From contig NZ_CP009505.1 in assembly GCF_000970045.1 (NCBI RefSeq), positions 4,116,808-4,180,807 of the forward strand: DNA of 64,000 nucleotides. Reading direction: 5' to 3'. The notes beneath the pieces are model-generated. The model saw only the letters and a program-made list of their open reading frames with translations, did not search any database and was not told where the DNA came from. A program made the position numbers and the translations under genes. The DNA is from Methanosarcina sp. MTP4 (GTDB taxonomy: Archaea > Halobacteriota > Methanosarcinia > Methanosarcinales > Methanosarcinaceae). Position 1 is the stretch's first letter. Every line of letters begins with the position of its first letter. Below are positions 52,968-63,336 of the stretch, one piece after another.

Positions 52968-53539
52968 AATTTTTAGACCTATTAAGAATATATGGATTGT
53001 CTACGAAAGAAGTAGGGAAAAACAGGCTCATAGAGCAGGTTAACCCTGAATAAAAGTAAATTAAATTCATCTAAAAAATAATTTGAAATAGTAAATATTT
53101 AAAACAACTCTCTTAAACTCACCGAAAAACTAATAATAAACTACACTATTATCCATGAACATCGGGACACCAAACGGCGTGAATATATAATTGAAAATAT
53201 GCTAAAAGCAATTTTAGGCACATCAAGAATAATCAAACAATTACAATATTTTCAGGTTAACAAAGCCGTCCCAAAACATTAACTTCATATCAATGTCATA
53301 CAGAAGCCACGGTGTCCGGAGATTACGGGAGATTCGAAACCGGATCTGCCGGATATGACCAATCAAGATAATTGAATCAACGGTAGGTACAGACTGGCTG
53401 GCTGTACAACAACTACCAAAAATCAACTAAAACTTAAACTACTGAAGCAGCTACCGAAAATCAACTAAAACCTAAACTACTGAAAAACGGCTAAAAAATC
53501 ACCAGGAAAAACAAATTTGTGTTTGAGAGGAGAGCTCAG
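52968..53539. other. Spacer upstream of the por operon
   Basis: No gene is convincing. A TATA-like aatatataat is at 53182-53191. A 33-nt direct repeat lies close to the por start (53413-53445 and 53451-53483). A minus-strand stretch (about 53250-53420) is richer in G+C and may be a decayed gene. Confidence 0.55.
53413..53483. repeat. 33-nt direct repeat in the por leader
   Basis: Two copies (53413-53445, 53451-53483) differ at 2 of 33 positions and lie 57 nt before the porC ATG. The unit starts ctaccaaaaatcaactaaaa. Confidence 0.9.
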
Positions 53540-54088
53540 ATGAAGGAAATCAGAATACACGGCCGAGGCGGTCAGGGTTCCGTCACTGCAGCTGAACTCC
53601 TGTCCATTGCAGCCTTTGCGGACGGGAAATTCAGCCAGGCCTTCCCTGCTTTCGGGGTGGAGCGCAGAGGCGCCCCCGTTCAGGCATTCACCAGGATCAG
53701 CGACATACCCATAAGGCTCAGAAGCCAGATCTATACACCCGACTACGTGATTGTCCAGGATGCCACCCTGCTTGAAACAGTAGATGTTGCAAGCGGGATC
53801 AAGGATGACGGGATTATCATCATCAATACGAAAGAGAAACCGGAAAACCTCAAGCTTGAAACAAGGGCAAAGGTCATGGCCGTGGACGCAACAAAAGTCG
53901 CCCTCGATATCATGGGCAGGCCCATTGTGAACACGGTCCTCCTAGGAGCCTTTGCCGGGGCCACGGGGGAAGTCAATGTGGACTCCATCAAAGACGCCGT
54001 GAAAGAACACTTTGCCGGCAAGGTTGGAGAAAAGAATGCCGAAGCCATCCAGAAAGCTTACGAGCTGACCCGGGAGAGATATGCATGA
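53540..54088 (+). CDS. porC: Pyruvate:ferredoxin oxidoreductase, gamma subunit
   Basis: The 182-residue gamma subunit of the four-part pyruvate synthase, which links acetyl-CoA, CO2 and ferredoxin to pyruvate. Signatures are [19 protein letters not shown] near the start, [13 protein letters not shown] and [10 protein letters not shown]. The ATG at 53540 follows a gaggagag; the frame is open to a GTG seven codons earlier. Overlaps porD by 4 nt. Confidence 0.95.
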   Translation: MKEIRIHGRGGQGSVTAAELLSIAAFADGKFSQAFPAFGVERRGAPVQAFTRISDIPIRLRSQIYTPDYVIVQDATLLETVDVASGIKDDGIIIINTKEKPENLKLETRAKVMAVDATKVALDIMGRPIVNTVLLGAFAGATGEVNVDSIKDAVKEHFAGKVGEKNAEAIQKAYELTRERYA

Positions 54089-54345
54089 AGATCGTTCAGG
54101 GTGGAGTCTGTGAGCCAGGTTCAACACTGGTAAACAAGACAGGAGGCTGGAGAAACTACCGGCCGGTCTATATCTATGACAAATGCACCAAGTGCGGTAT
54201 TTGCGAAATTGTCTGCCCGGACATGTCCATTAGCCCGAAGGGCGACGGCTTTTTCGAATACAACTATGACTACTGTAAAGGCTGCGGGATCTGCGCCAAC
54301 GAGTGCCCTGCAAATGCAATCGAAATGGTCCTGGAGGAGAAATAA
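54085..54345 (+). CDS. porD: Pyruvate:ferredoxin oxidoreductase, delta subunit
   Basis: An 86-residue two-cluster ferredoxin subunit with two CxxCxxCxxxCP motifs ([12 protein letters not shown] and [12 protein letters not shown]) for two [4Fe-4S] centres. It passes electrons from the TPP site to external ferredoxin. It overlaps porC (ATGA) and shares one base with the porA start. Confidence 0.96.
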   Translation: MKIVQGGVCEPGSTLVNKTGGWRNYRPVYIYDKCTKCGICEIVCPDMSISPKGDGFFEYNYDYCKGCGICANECPANAIEMVLEEK

Positions 54346-55556
54346 TGGCTGTTAATGTTGCAGACAAAGACAGGATGGTTGTTGTGGAGGGTTCTTATGC
54401 AGTCGCCCACGCCGCAAAGATCTGTCGGCCGAATGTGATTTCCGCATACCCGATCACTCCCCAGACCCATATCGTGGAAGACCTCTCCCAGTTCATTGCG
54501 GACGGGGAAATCCCTAACTGCGAGTACATCAACGTGGAGTCCGAGTTCTCGGCAATCTCCGCCCTGGTAGGTTCTTCCGCAGTCGGAGCAAGGAGCTATT
54601 CCGCGACCACTTCCCAGGGGCTTTTGCTCATGCACGAGGTGCTCTTCAACGCTGCCGGGATGAGGCTTCCGATCATCATGACCGTGGCAAACAGGGCAGT
54701 GAGCGCCCCGATCAATATCTGGAACGACCACCAAGACGCAATCTCCCAGAGAGACACCGGCTGGCTCCAGCTCTATGCCGAAGACCTTCAGGAATCTGCG
54801 GACATGCTTCCCCAGATTTTCAAGGTCGCTGAAGACAAGGACGTCCTCCTGCCGGGCATGGCCTGTATGGACGGGTTCATCCTTTCCCACGTCTACGAAC
54901 CCCTGGTGCTTCTGGAACAGGACCTGACCGACGAGTTCCTGCCAGCATATGACCCCGAACACGTGCTCGACCCTGCAAATCCGATGAGTTTCGGTGCCTT
55001 TGCAGCCCCGGACACCTATGAGGAGTTCAGGTTCCTGCAGGAAAAGGCAATGCAGGCAGCTCTCCCAAAGATCGAGGCCGCGGCAAAGGAATTCGGAGAA
55101 ATTTACGGCAGGTTCCACGGCGGGCTTATCGACGAGTACCTGACCGACGATGCAGAGGTCATTATCATGGCCATGGGCTCGATTCTTGGCACTATCAAGG
55201 ACGTTGTGGACGAGTACAGGGCAAGAGGCGAAAAGATCGGCGTCCTGAAAGTCAGGTCCTTCAGACCATTCCCGAAGGAGCAGATCAGGAAAGCTATCAA
55301 GGATGCGGCAACTGTTGCCGTGCTCGACAAGAACATCTCTCTCGGGACAAACGAGGGTGCACTCTTTACCGAGACCAAGTCCTGTATGTACAACAGCAGG
55401 TGCGACATCCCGATCATCGGCTACACAATCGGGCACGGAGGCCGGGACATCCCCAAAGAAAGCATCGCAAAGATAATCGAAGAAGCCAAGAAGGTTGCAA
55501 GTTCCGGGATCAAGGTTGAAAGCCAGTTCCTGGACCTCAAGGAGGAATTGCTATGA
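54345..55556 (+). CDS. porA: Pyruvate:ferredoxin oxidoreductase, alpha subunit
   Basis: The 403-residue alpha subunit starts [20 protein letters not shown] at an ATG that overlaps the porD stop. Motifs [26 protein letters not shown] and [10 protein letters not shown] mark the pyruvate class. Overlaps porB by 4 nt, so translation of the operon is tightly coupled. Confidence 0.96.
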   Translation: MAVNVADKDRMVVVEGSYAVAHAAKICRPNVISAYPITPQTHIVEDLSQFIADGEIPNCEYINVESEFSAISALVGSSAVGARSYSATTSQGLLLMHEVLFNAAGMRLPIIMTVANRAVSAPINIWNDHQDAISQRDTGWLQLYAEDLQESADMLPQIFKVAEDKDVLLPGMACMDGFILSHVYEPLVLLEQDLTDEFLPAYDPEHVLDPANPMSFGAFAAPDTYEEFRFLQEKAMQAALPKIEAAAKEFGEIYGRFHGGLIDEYLTDDAEVIIMAMGSILGTIKDVVDEYRARGEKIGVLKVRSFRPFPKEQIRKAIKDAATVAVLDKNISLGTNEGALFTETKSCMYNSRCDIPIIGYTIGHGGRDIPKESIAKIIEEAKKVASSGIKVESQFLDLKEELL

Positions 55557-56443
55557 GCAAACCCGCACCCAAAACCTACCTTGCCCCGGGGCACAGGGGC
55601 TGTGCAGGCTGCTGTGACGCCCTTGCAGCAAAGTTCATGCTCATGGGCGCAGGGTCCAACTGTATCGTGGTGAACCCCACAGGCTGCCTTGAAGTCATGA
55701 CCACACCCTTCCCGGAGTCTGCCTGGCAGGTTCCCTGGATCCACTCCCTCTTCGAAAACGGACCTGCAGTCGCCTCAGGAATCGAAGCCGCCCTCAAGGC
55801 TCTTGGCAAAAAAGGAGACACAAAGGTCATCGGAGTCGGTGGAGACGGTTCAACCATGGACATCGGGATTAGATCCCTTTCAGGCGCCTTTGAGCGCGGC
55901 CACGACATGCTCTACGTCTGTGTGGACAACGAGGCTTACATGAACACCGGGATCCAGAGAAGCTCCGGAACCCCCTTCGATGCCTCCACGACCACAACCC
56001 CAGCAGGTAAAGTCTCTTTCGGAAACCCGCGCCCGAAGAAGAACATGCCCGCCATCATGGTAGCCCATGGCTCCCCTTACGTAACCACCACCTCAATCGG
56101 CTACCCCAGGGACATGATCCGCAAAGTGAAGAAGGCAACCGAAATCGAGGGCGCGACCTACGTCCACGCCCACGCTCCCTGCCCGACTGGCTGGGGCTTT
56201 GACGGCTCAAAGACTATCGAGATGGCAAAACTCGCAGTCGAGACCTGTCTCTGGCCCATGTACGAAATGGAAAATGGAGAACTCACCCAGGTCAGAAAGG
56301 TCAAGCACCCGAAACCCGTCGAGGAGTACCTCCGCGCCCAGAAGCGCTTCAAACACCTCTTCACCATGGAAGGCGGCGAGGAAGAAATCGTAAAAATCCA
56401 GGCCATAGCGGACTGGAACATCGACTACTACGGGCTTCAGTGA
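55553..56443 (+). CDS. porB: Pyruvate:ferredoxin oxidoreductase, beta subunit
   Basis: The 296-residue beta subunit binds thiamine diphosphate. [18 protein letters not shown] carries cluster-ligand cysteines, and [12 protein letters not shown] is the TPP/Mg motif. [18 protein letters not shown] and HAPCPTGWG are typical of PorB. The cofactor links it to ThiL at 25 kb. The order porC-D-A-B is that of methanogens. Confidence 0.96.
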   Translation: MSKPAPKTYLAPGHRGCAGCCDALAAKFMLMGAGSNCIVVNPTGCLEVMTTPFPESAWQVPWIHSLFENGPAVASGIEAALKALGKKGDTKVIGVGGDGSTMDIGIRSLSGAFERGHDMLYVCVDNEAYMNTGIQRSSGTPFDASTTTTPAGKVSFGNPRPKKNMPAIMVAHGSPYVTTTSIGYPRDMIRKVKKATEIEGATYVHAHAPCPTGWGFDGSKTIEMAKLAVETCLWPMYEMENGELTQVRKVKHPKPVEEYLRAQKRFKHLFTMEGGEEEIVKIQAIADWNIDYYGLQ

Positions 56444-57375
56444 AAACTGAAGTCTAAATTTTTTATTTTTGTCTTCTACAAACTTTAGTTAGGATTGAAA
56501 CCTAAATTTTGTATATTTGTTTTTATTTTTTTCCTGTTTTCCGGTTTCTTTTGGGATTTTTTGATTTTTAACCCACATGTTTATTTTGGGAATTTTCCAG
56601 AAATTCGTAAAATCTTCTTTAGAAATTTTATATTTGTACTATTTTTTGACTAACTCTTCATTTGAAGTTTCTAAATTTAGGCTGCAGAGACTGTATATTT
56701 AGGCATCATAGACTACATAATTGGAACTTTTCATAAATCTCGTTAAGCACACCGGGGTACAGCTGTGAAATGCAAAAATATGAAACAAATATGAAACAAA
56801 TATGAAACTAAAAATGAGACTAAAAATGAAACTAAAAAATAGGACAATGTTCCCTATGAAAAAAATTCACCACTATTTCAGAGACTATAGGAATTGAGTC
56901 CCAAACTACCAAAACCAGGAAAAGCAAACCCTGAAAGAAAATGAAATAAAAAAAACCTTAAAAAACCTTAAAAAACCTCAAAAACACAAAAAATAGGATT
57001 TAAAAGCCATATTAACAAATTAAATCCCATCAAATTTTTTCCATCCCAAATTATATATTATCTAGTATCTTATTAGTGATATTATTGGGAGTATTATTCT
57101 CTAAAACACGAAAAGTTTCAGATGATTAGGGATTCAATAGGGAGGTAGAGATTAAAAATTAGTATTTGTTTAGTTTGAACTTTCGTGTCTGAAATATGGA
57201 CTCTTTGAAGTAATTTGCCATAAATATTATTTTTTAAAATACATTACGTAGTGGGGGGAGGATTGAAAATTGGCATTTGTCCGGCTTAGGGTATCCTATC
57301 GAAAAATGCTGATTTTTTGAATTCACTTCTACACTATCGATTAAAAATTGTGAGGAGAAAACTGGAAGTGAATAA
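56444..57375. other. Long AT-rich spacer between por and the DUF11 gene
   Basis: No gene is seen in 930 bp. T-rich runs at 56459-56560 may end the por transcript. Short direct repeats (aaatatgaaac at about 56780-56835, aaaaaacctt at about 56950-56985) follow. A cataaatatt (57219-57228) is the best TATA candidate for the downstream gene, and ggaagtga (57363-57370) its ribosome-binding site. Confidence 0.6.
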
Positions 57376-60300
57376 ATGAATAAGAAAATTGCAAATACTG
57401 TGGCAATACCCATGCTATTGCCGACTTTGGTACTGAGAATGGCCAGTGCCACAACGCTAACGAATAGATTGATGAACATACATTGGCGTCTCAGGAAACC
57501 CGATATACGTTCGGCGTTCTTACTGATGCTCTCATTGATGTTGAGCATGACCATTGCGCTGCCTGCAATGCCAGCAGCTTCAGCAGCCTCCGGGGACTTT
57601 TCTATTGACTTTGTAGCAGCATCCCCTGAGTCCTATAACCACCTAACAGGAGGTGGCGCCTATGATAATCGAACCATCGGCGTGGACAAGGATGTCGTAG
57701 AGTCACTTGAAGGCGGTGACTTTGCTTGTGGGGACATTATCACGTTCTTCGCTACCGTCGCAGTAGATAATACCCAATCAGCAATTGATGACGGGCCACA
57801 GACCATCGAAATGAACTTTTCGTTCCTGGCTGATACTACCGGACAGTCAGGTGCAGCCATCGGGGACATCGTGAACGTCAAGGTTAACTACGGCACAATC
57901 GAAGACCTGATCCCCGGTGAAAACGACATTGACGACGGGATAATTGATGACGGGGGAAGTGTGGCAACACTTACAGATGAATACCTAACTGGCCCTCTCT
58001 TCACAGCAGGTTCGGAACTCCACGGTACAGTGGAACTCACTGACCTCGATGCCGGGGAGCAGGTAGTGGTTCGGATAGACGTCAAGCTCTTCTGCCAGCC
58101 TGGCAGTAACCCCACCGGAAACCTGCAGGGAGCTCTTACAGATGCCCGGTTGACTTTTATCCAGGATAGTGTTCCCGTAGAACCTCCAGAGGCCATCCCT
58201 GGTGGTGAACAAACAATTCCCTTCAGGCAGATTGGCGACCTAGAAGCTCCCGAGCTTAATATTCAGAAGACTGTGACTACATCCGACGGCACCTGTCCCG
58301 GCGTGGAATCGCTGACAGTGACCACAGGTGATACGGTCAAGTACTGCTATGTAGTGATCAACACGGGATCTGCTCCACTATATAATTTGAATGTTATTGA
58401 CGACGCAGGCACACCCTCAAATCCAGCCGATGATTTCACTGTCACATTGTCCTCAGGGCTGACTGATATCGATGGGGACGGGACTGCAGACGACCTTGCA
58501 GCAGGAGGTACAGCCACAGGCACGGCACTGGTAACTCTATCCACCGCAGGCACTGCCATCAACACCGCTACAGCCACAGGGGATGACTCCATCATCCAGC
58601 CGACCACGCTGACTGATAATGACACTGCCACCGTGATTGTTGAGTTTGTGCCAAACCCAGCATACACTATAGAAAAGACAGTAACGGATGTAGCGGGACA
58701 GGGACCGGAAGGGAACGTAACTGGTGTGGGAGATGTCATAAGTTACCAGATAAACGTGACCAATGACGGAAACGTTGACATCACAAATGTAACTGTGACG
58801 GATCCATTGCTGGGAACACTGACAGGGCCGACTGGAGACGATGTGGACCCGGGAGTCCTGAACGTAGGAGAGACCTGGACATATACGGGGACCTATACAG
58901 TAACCCAGGAAGACATAAACAACAATGGGAACGGAGACGGATTCATAGATAATACGGCAACAGTGCAATCGGATCAGCTGCAACCGGAAACGGATAGTGA
59001 AAAGGTACCCATAGAAGGAGCACCGGCATACACTATAGAAAAGACAGTAACGGATGTAGCGGGAAAGGGACCGGAAGGGAACGTAACTGGTGTGGGAGAT
59101 GTCATAAGTTACCAGATAAACGTGACCAATGACGGAAACGTTGACATCACAAATGTAACTGTGACGGATCCATTGCTGGGAACACTGACAGGGCCGACTG
59201 GAGACGATGTGGACACGGGAGTCCTGAACGTAGGAGAGACCTGGACATATACGGGGACCTATACAGTAACCCAGGAAGACATAAACAACAATGGGAACGG
59301 AGACGGATTCATAGATAATACGGCAACAGTGCAATCGGATCAGCTGCAACCGGAAACGGATAGTGAAAAGGTACCCATAGAAGAGGAACAGGCACCCATA
59401 GAAGAGGAACCAGCATACACCATCAACAAGACGGTAACGGATGTAGGTGGATAGGGAGCAGAAGCCAGCGTAACAGACGCTGGAGATGTAATAAGCTACC
59501 AGATAACCGTGACCAATGATGGAAATGTTGACCTGACAGGAGTTTCGGTGAAAGATTCACTGATAACACTTACAGGACCTACAGGAGATGACAAGGATCC
59601 AGAAGTCCTGAATGTTGGGGAGATATGGACCTATAAAGGGTGTTACACAGTAACCCAGGAAGACATAAACACAAACGGAGATGGGGACGGCTTCATAGAA
59701 AATACGGCAACAGTGGAATCGGATCAGCTGCAACCGGAAACGGATAGTGAAAAGGTACCCATAGAAGAGGAACAGGCACCCATAGAAGAGGAACCAGCAT
59801 ACACCATCAACAAGACGGTAACGGATGTAGGTGGATAGGGAGCAGAAGCCAGCGTAACAGACGCTGGAGATGTAATAAGCTACCAGATAACCGTGACCAA
59901 TGATGGAAATGTTGACCTGACAGGAGTTTCGGTGAAAGATTCACTGATAACACTTACAGGACCTACAGGAGATGACAAGGATCCAGGAGTCCTGAATGTT
60001 GGGGAGATATGGACCTATAAAGGGTGTTACACAGTAACCCAGGAAGACATAAACACAAACGGAGATGGGGACGGCTTCATAGAAAATACGGCAACAGTGG
60101 AATCGGATCAGCTGCAACCGGAAACGGATAGTGAACAGGTATCCATATAGGGAGCACCTTCATACAGCATTAACAAGACCGTAACAGATGTAGCAGGTCA
60201 GGGACCTGAGGGCTACGTAACAAATGAAGGAGATGTAATAAGCTACAGGATAACTGTGACCAATGACGGAAACATTGACCTGATAGGAGTTTCGGTGAAA

Positions 60301-61734
60301 GATTCACTGATAACAATCACAGGACCTACAGGAGATGACAAGGGTCCGGGAGTCCTGAATGTTGGAGAGATATGGACCTATAAAGGGTGTTACACAGTAA
60401 CCCAGGAAGACATAAACAACAATGGGAACGGAGACGGATTCATAGATAATACGGCAACAGTGGAATCGGATCAGCTGCAACCGGAAACAGATAGTGAAAA
60501 GGTACCCATAGAAGAGGAACAGGCACCCATCGAAGAGGAACCAGCATACACCATCAACAAGACGGTAACGGATGTAGGTGGATAGGGAGCAGAAGCCAGC
60601 GTAACAGACGCTGGAGATGTAATAAGCTACCAGATAACCGTGAACAATGATGGAAATGTTGACCTGACAGGAGTTTCAGTGAAAGATTCACTGATAACAC
60701 TTACAGGACCGGCAGGAGACAATGTAGATCCGGGAGTCCTGAATGTTGGAGAGATATGGACCTATAAAGGGACCTATACCGTGACCCAGGAAGACATAAG
60801 CACTGATGGGGGCGGAGACGGATTCATAGAGAACACGGCAACAGTAAGCAGTAACGAGCTCCCGGATGAAAACAGCTCTGTGGAACAGGCAATTGACATT
60901 AAAGAGACCGATGAAAATACCGCGACTGATGAAAAAGATACGGATTCAGAATCAGACACAATAACTTCTCCGGAAGAGAGTGAAGATGATGATTCCAAGG
61001 ACGGTGATTCCAGAGACAGCGGTAGCAGCCACCGCAGCGCAGGAAGTCGAGGTGTTGGCGGCAGTTCCCCTGAGCCTGCAAAAAACATTGAGGTTAAGGA
61101 ACTTTCGCAGGTCTTCATAGAAAACAGCAACAATGTAGAAATCAATTTCAGAAAGAATGCCACCTGCGTTATGTCTGTTAACTTTGACGCAAAGAAAACT
61201 GCAGGCAAGACCACAACCATCGTCGAGATGCTGAAGGGAAAATCCTCACTGGTTTCCGAAATGCCTACCGACGCAGTTTACAGGTATTTTAATATCTGGA
61301 TTGGAAACAGAGGGTTTGCGACCCCAGAAAATATCGAAAACGCGGTTATATGCTTCAAGGTCGAAAAATCTTGGCTACAGGAAAATGACATCGATGAATC
61401 TTCCATCATCCTTAACAGGTATAATGATGGAAAATGGGACAAGGCTCCAGTCAGCCTGCTAAAGCAAGACGATAAATTCCTGTATTTCACAGCCGAAACT
61501 CCTGGATTCTCTTCCTTTGCAATAACAGGTAAGATGAGAAGCGTTTCGGAAGAAAATTCAAAGAATATACAGCCTGAATCAGAGCCCGAAATGCTTAATG
61601 AAAAAGGTATTGGAAATAAGGGAATGGGAGCTGAACAGGAAGCCGAGCAGGAAGAAAGCACAAGTGCACCTGGATTTGAAATAGTTTACTGTATGACCTG
61701 CCTGCTTGCCCTATTCCTGTATAAAAGAAAGTAA
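57376..61734 (+). CDS. Giant DUF11-repeat surface protein with four in-frame UAG codons
   Basis: One frame of 1453 codons, ending in TAA, broken only by TAG at codons 693, 821, 925 and 1070. Parts in order: a signal region (hydrophobic FLLMLSLMLSMTIAL, then AASA), a beta-rich N-terminal domain (about 65-290), a first DUF11-like unit (about 294-428), six near-identical DUF11 repeats of 121-129 residues (about 430-1180), a Ser/Asp-rich linker, a PGF-pre-PGF domain (about 1237-1390, ending PGFSSFAITGK), and a PGF-CTERM-like tail (APGFE, hydrophobic helix, KRK). Without UAG decoding the product stops at 692 residues and loses its anchor. The start at 57376 has a ribosome-binding site; an ATG at 57472 is the alternative. 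Likely a cell-wall or adhesion protein. Read-through as pyrrolysine is inferred. Confidence 0.75.
59452..59454 (+). other. In-frame UAG codon 1 (residue 693)
   Basis: TAG in DVGG-UAG-GAEASV of repeat 3. Aligned repeats have Gln (CAG) or Lys (AAG). Read as pyrrolysine by inference. Confidence 0.75.
59465..59483 (+). promoter_or_regulatory. Hairpin 10 nt after UAG 1
   Basis: Perfect 7-bp stem ccagcgt/acgctgg with loop aacag, inside the coding sequence. Absent from the TAG-free repeats. Confidence 0.7.
59836..59838 (+). other. In-frame UAG codon 2 (residue 821)
   Basis: TAG at the same place in repeat 4, same context as UAG 1. Confidence 0.75.
59849..59867 (+). promoter_or_regulatory. Hairpin 10 nt after UAG 2
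   Basis: Same ccagcgt/acgctgg stem and aacag loop as after UAG 1. Confidence 0.7.
60148..60150 (+). other. In-frame UAG codon 3 (residue 925)
   Basis: TAG in the linker between repeats 4 and 5 (VSI-UAG-GAP). The matching codon after repeat 1 is GAA (VPI-E-GAP). Not in the repeat-internal position of the other three, and without the hairpin. Confidence 0.7.
60583..60585 (+). other. In-frame UAG codon 4 (residue 1070)
   Basis: TAG at the repeat-internal position in repeat 6, followed by the last DUF11 unit and the C-terminal domains. Confidence 0.75.
60596..60614 (+). promoter_or_regulatory. Hairpin 10 nt after UAG 4
   Basis: Same ccagcgt/acgctgg stem and aacag loop as after UAG 1 and 2. Confidence 0.7.
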
Positions 61735-62004
61735 AACAAGCAAATAAGGAAAAAATAGAGCGAAAGGAATTGAATTAAGAAAAATAATTGGATGAAGGCT
61801 TGATCCCTTCATCTTATTTTTTTTCATTCAGACTTTTGGTTTCTGAATCTTTTTTAGCCTCAACTTCTTTTTACCGGATTTTTAATTTTCAAGTCTGTTT
61901 TTAAGGTTTGATGCCTACTTTTTTGACTATGACCTATTTGTGAACTTTCGGTTTTTTGCTGATAACCGGGGTTACGTGAATGGTGTATTCCGGGCTGTCT
62001 TGTC

Positions 62005-62021
62005 CCGCGCCTTCGGCGCGG
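62005..62021. repeat. GC-rich hairpin ccgcgcc-ttc-ggcgcgg
   Basis: Perfect 7-bp stem with a 3-nt loop, preceded by tgtc, in an AT-rich spacer. Similar in layout to the hairpin near 40604. Confidence 0.8.
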
Positions 62022-62155
62022 CTGGAACAACAAAACCTAAAACGGTATATATCGACGTAAAGAGAACCAAAATATGCTACCCAAAAAAATAAATATCAAA
62101 ATAAACATCGTAGACACAAGTGAAATGGAGAAAAGATTTTTGCGTTGAAGGGGTA

Positions 62156-62234
62156 GGCATCTGTGTATAAGATACCGTTTTTAAAGAACCGTTTTTAAAG
62201 AACCGTTTTTAAGACACCGTTTTTCACAGATGCC
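62156..62234. repeat. 10-bp inverted repeat enclosing four direct repeats
   Basis: Arms ggcatctgtg (62156-62165) and cacagatgcc (62225-62234) enclose four copies of accgtttttaaaga or close variants. Confidence 0.85.
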
Positions 62235-62514
62235 TTGTATGCCAAATGCTTTTTACTGAATATAAGACTAAGGGTGTACTGAGATTTTTTACAAAATATG
62301 AGAAGTGCCGCGAATTATTAATACAGTGGAGGTTTCCACATAAAATCAGCTTCATGACCCTGAAATTCAGAATTTACCGGCTTCATGCTCAGGCAGGAAA
62401 CCTGCGATTCACGGGATGATTTTCCCTGAAGTAAGAGCAAAAGGAAGGGAAAATGAGCGGAAAGCTTTCGGTAATTATGACTTTTTTAACGTTGCTTAAT
62501 TTGTGCATCCTAAC

Positions 62515-63153
62515 TTATTCCGACTCTCCTTTACGTAAACTTCTACGGATATCAGCCGCCTCCGTATGAACCACACAAGCTTCATCAATCTGGCCCCTGC
62601 TGGAAAGCAAATTACCCATGTTGTCTTTGACTTTTGCCAGAGAAGAAAGGTGCTGCACATTTACGGGATCTGCTGTAAGCAGCTTTTCATAAAGCCCAAG
62701 TGCCCGGTTGAACCTTTTTTCTGCATCTTCCGTTTGCCCGAGTCGGAAAAGGAGCTTTCCGATCTTGTTTTCATTTGACGCCGACCATTCAGTAAGAACG
62801 AGGTCTGCTCCGCTATCTTCTACAACACCAGTATCGTCGGCATCGCCGACATCGTCGGTTTCAAACAGCTTTATGACCTGAAGGGATTTTTCAAAATATC
62901 TCAGGGACCTTTCGAAGTCTTCAAGGCTTGAAAAGACATCCCCTGCCATACTGTAAATGACTACAAGAGCCTCGGGTTTTCTGGATATGAAGGCAGAGTG
63001 CTCGGCCCGGACAAGAAAGTCGAGGGTTTCTTCAAGGTTTCCCTGCTTGTAGAGAGCTGTGGCTTGCTGCAGTAATTCGAAAGGGTCTTCTGACGAATCG
63101 GGAGTGTCTGAGATATCTGAAGTGTCTGAGGTGTCCGAGGTATCTTCTTGCAT
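62515..63153 (-). CDS. TPR-repeat protein
   Basis: A 212-residue acidic protein. A low-complexity Asp/Thr/Ser start (DTSDTSDTSDISDTPDSS) leads into TPR-like helix pairs: ELLQQATALYKQGNLEETLD, VIYSMAGDVFSSLEDFERSL, KIGKLLFRLGQTEDAEKRFN, and DNMGNLLSSRGQIDEACVVH. TPR proteins are scaffolds for protein contacts. No membrane or catalytic part is seen. The partner is unknown. Confidence 0.8.
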   Translation of the reverse strand: MQEDTSDTSDTSDISDTPDSSEDPFELLQQATALYKQGNLEETLDFLVRAEHSAFISRKPEALVVIYSMAGDVFSSLEDFERSLRYFEKSLQVIKLFETDDVGDADDTGVVEDSGADLVLTEWSASNENKIGKLLFRLGQTEDAEKRFNRALGLYEKLLTADPVNVQHLSSLAKVKDNMGNLLSSRGQIDEACVVHTEAADIRRSLRKGESE

Positions 63154-63336
63154 TTTCTTTCCTTACCATTAAGAGAACGTTTGGGTATAACCAAATATAA
63201 AAATAAAAATAAAGTTGTTTTAATCTGACATACACAGACATCTTATTAAGATTTGTCTGCAATATAATATGCAACTCGCCATTATTTAAGTCATGTTTTC
63301 CGAGAATCAATGAACATCTTTTCCGGAGATGGCTAA

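Larger units (their letters stand above)
58660..60850 (+). repeat. Six tandem DUF11 repeats, 363-387 nt each
   Basis: Equivalent points (the Gln, Lys or UAG codon after DVxG) lie at 58699, 59065, 59452, 59836, 60199 and 60583. Repeats 1 and 2 are nearly identical to each other, and so are 3 and 4. Repeats 3, 4 and 6 carry the UAG; 1, 2 and 5 carry CAG, AAG and CAG. Confidence 0.95.
61735..62514. other. Spacer with palindromic elements after the DUF11 gene
   Basis: T-rich ends (61818-61850) are followed by a GC-rich hairpin (62005-62021) and an inverted-repeat element with internal direct repeats (62156-62234). No gene is seen in 780 bp. Confidence 0.6.

Noticed and set aside
53241-53426. 61-residue minus-strand frame in the por spacer
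   Set aside because: No start signal or family; at most a decayed fragment.
57234-57554. 106-residue minus-strand frame over the DUF11 start
   Set aside because: It lies across the promoter and signal-peptide region of the opposite gene and has no family resemblance.
58537-59349. 270-residue minus-strand frame in the DUF11 repeats
   Set aside because: It is a shadow of the repeated coding sequence on the other strand; its repeats mirror the DUF11 units exactly.
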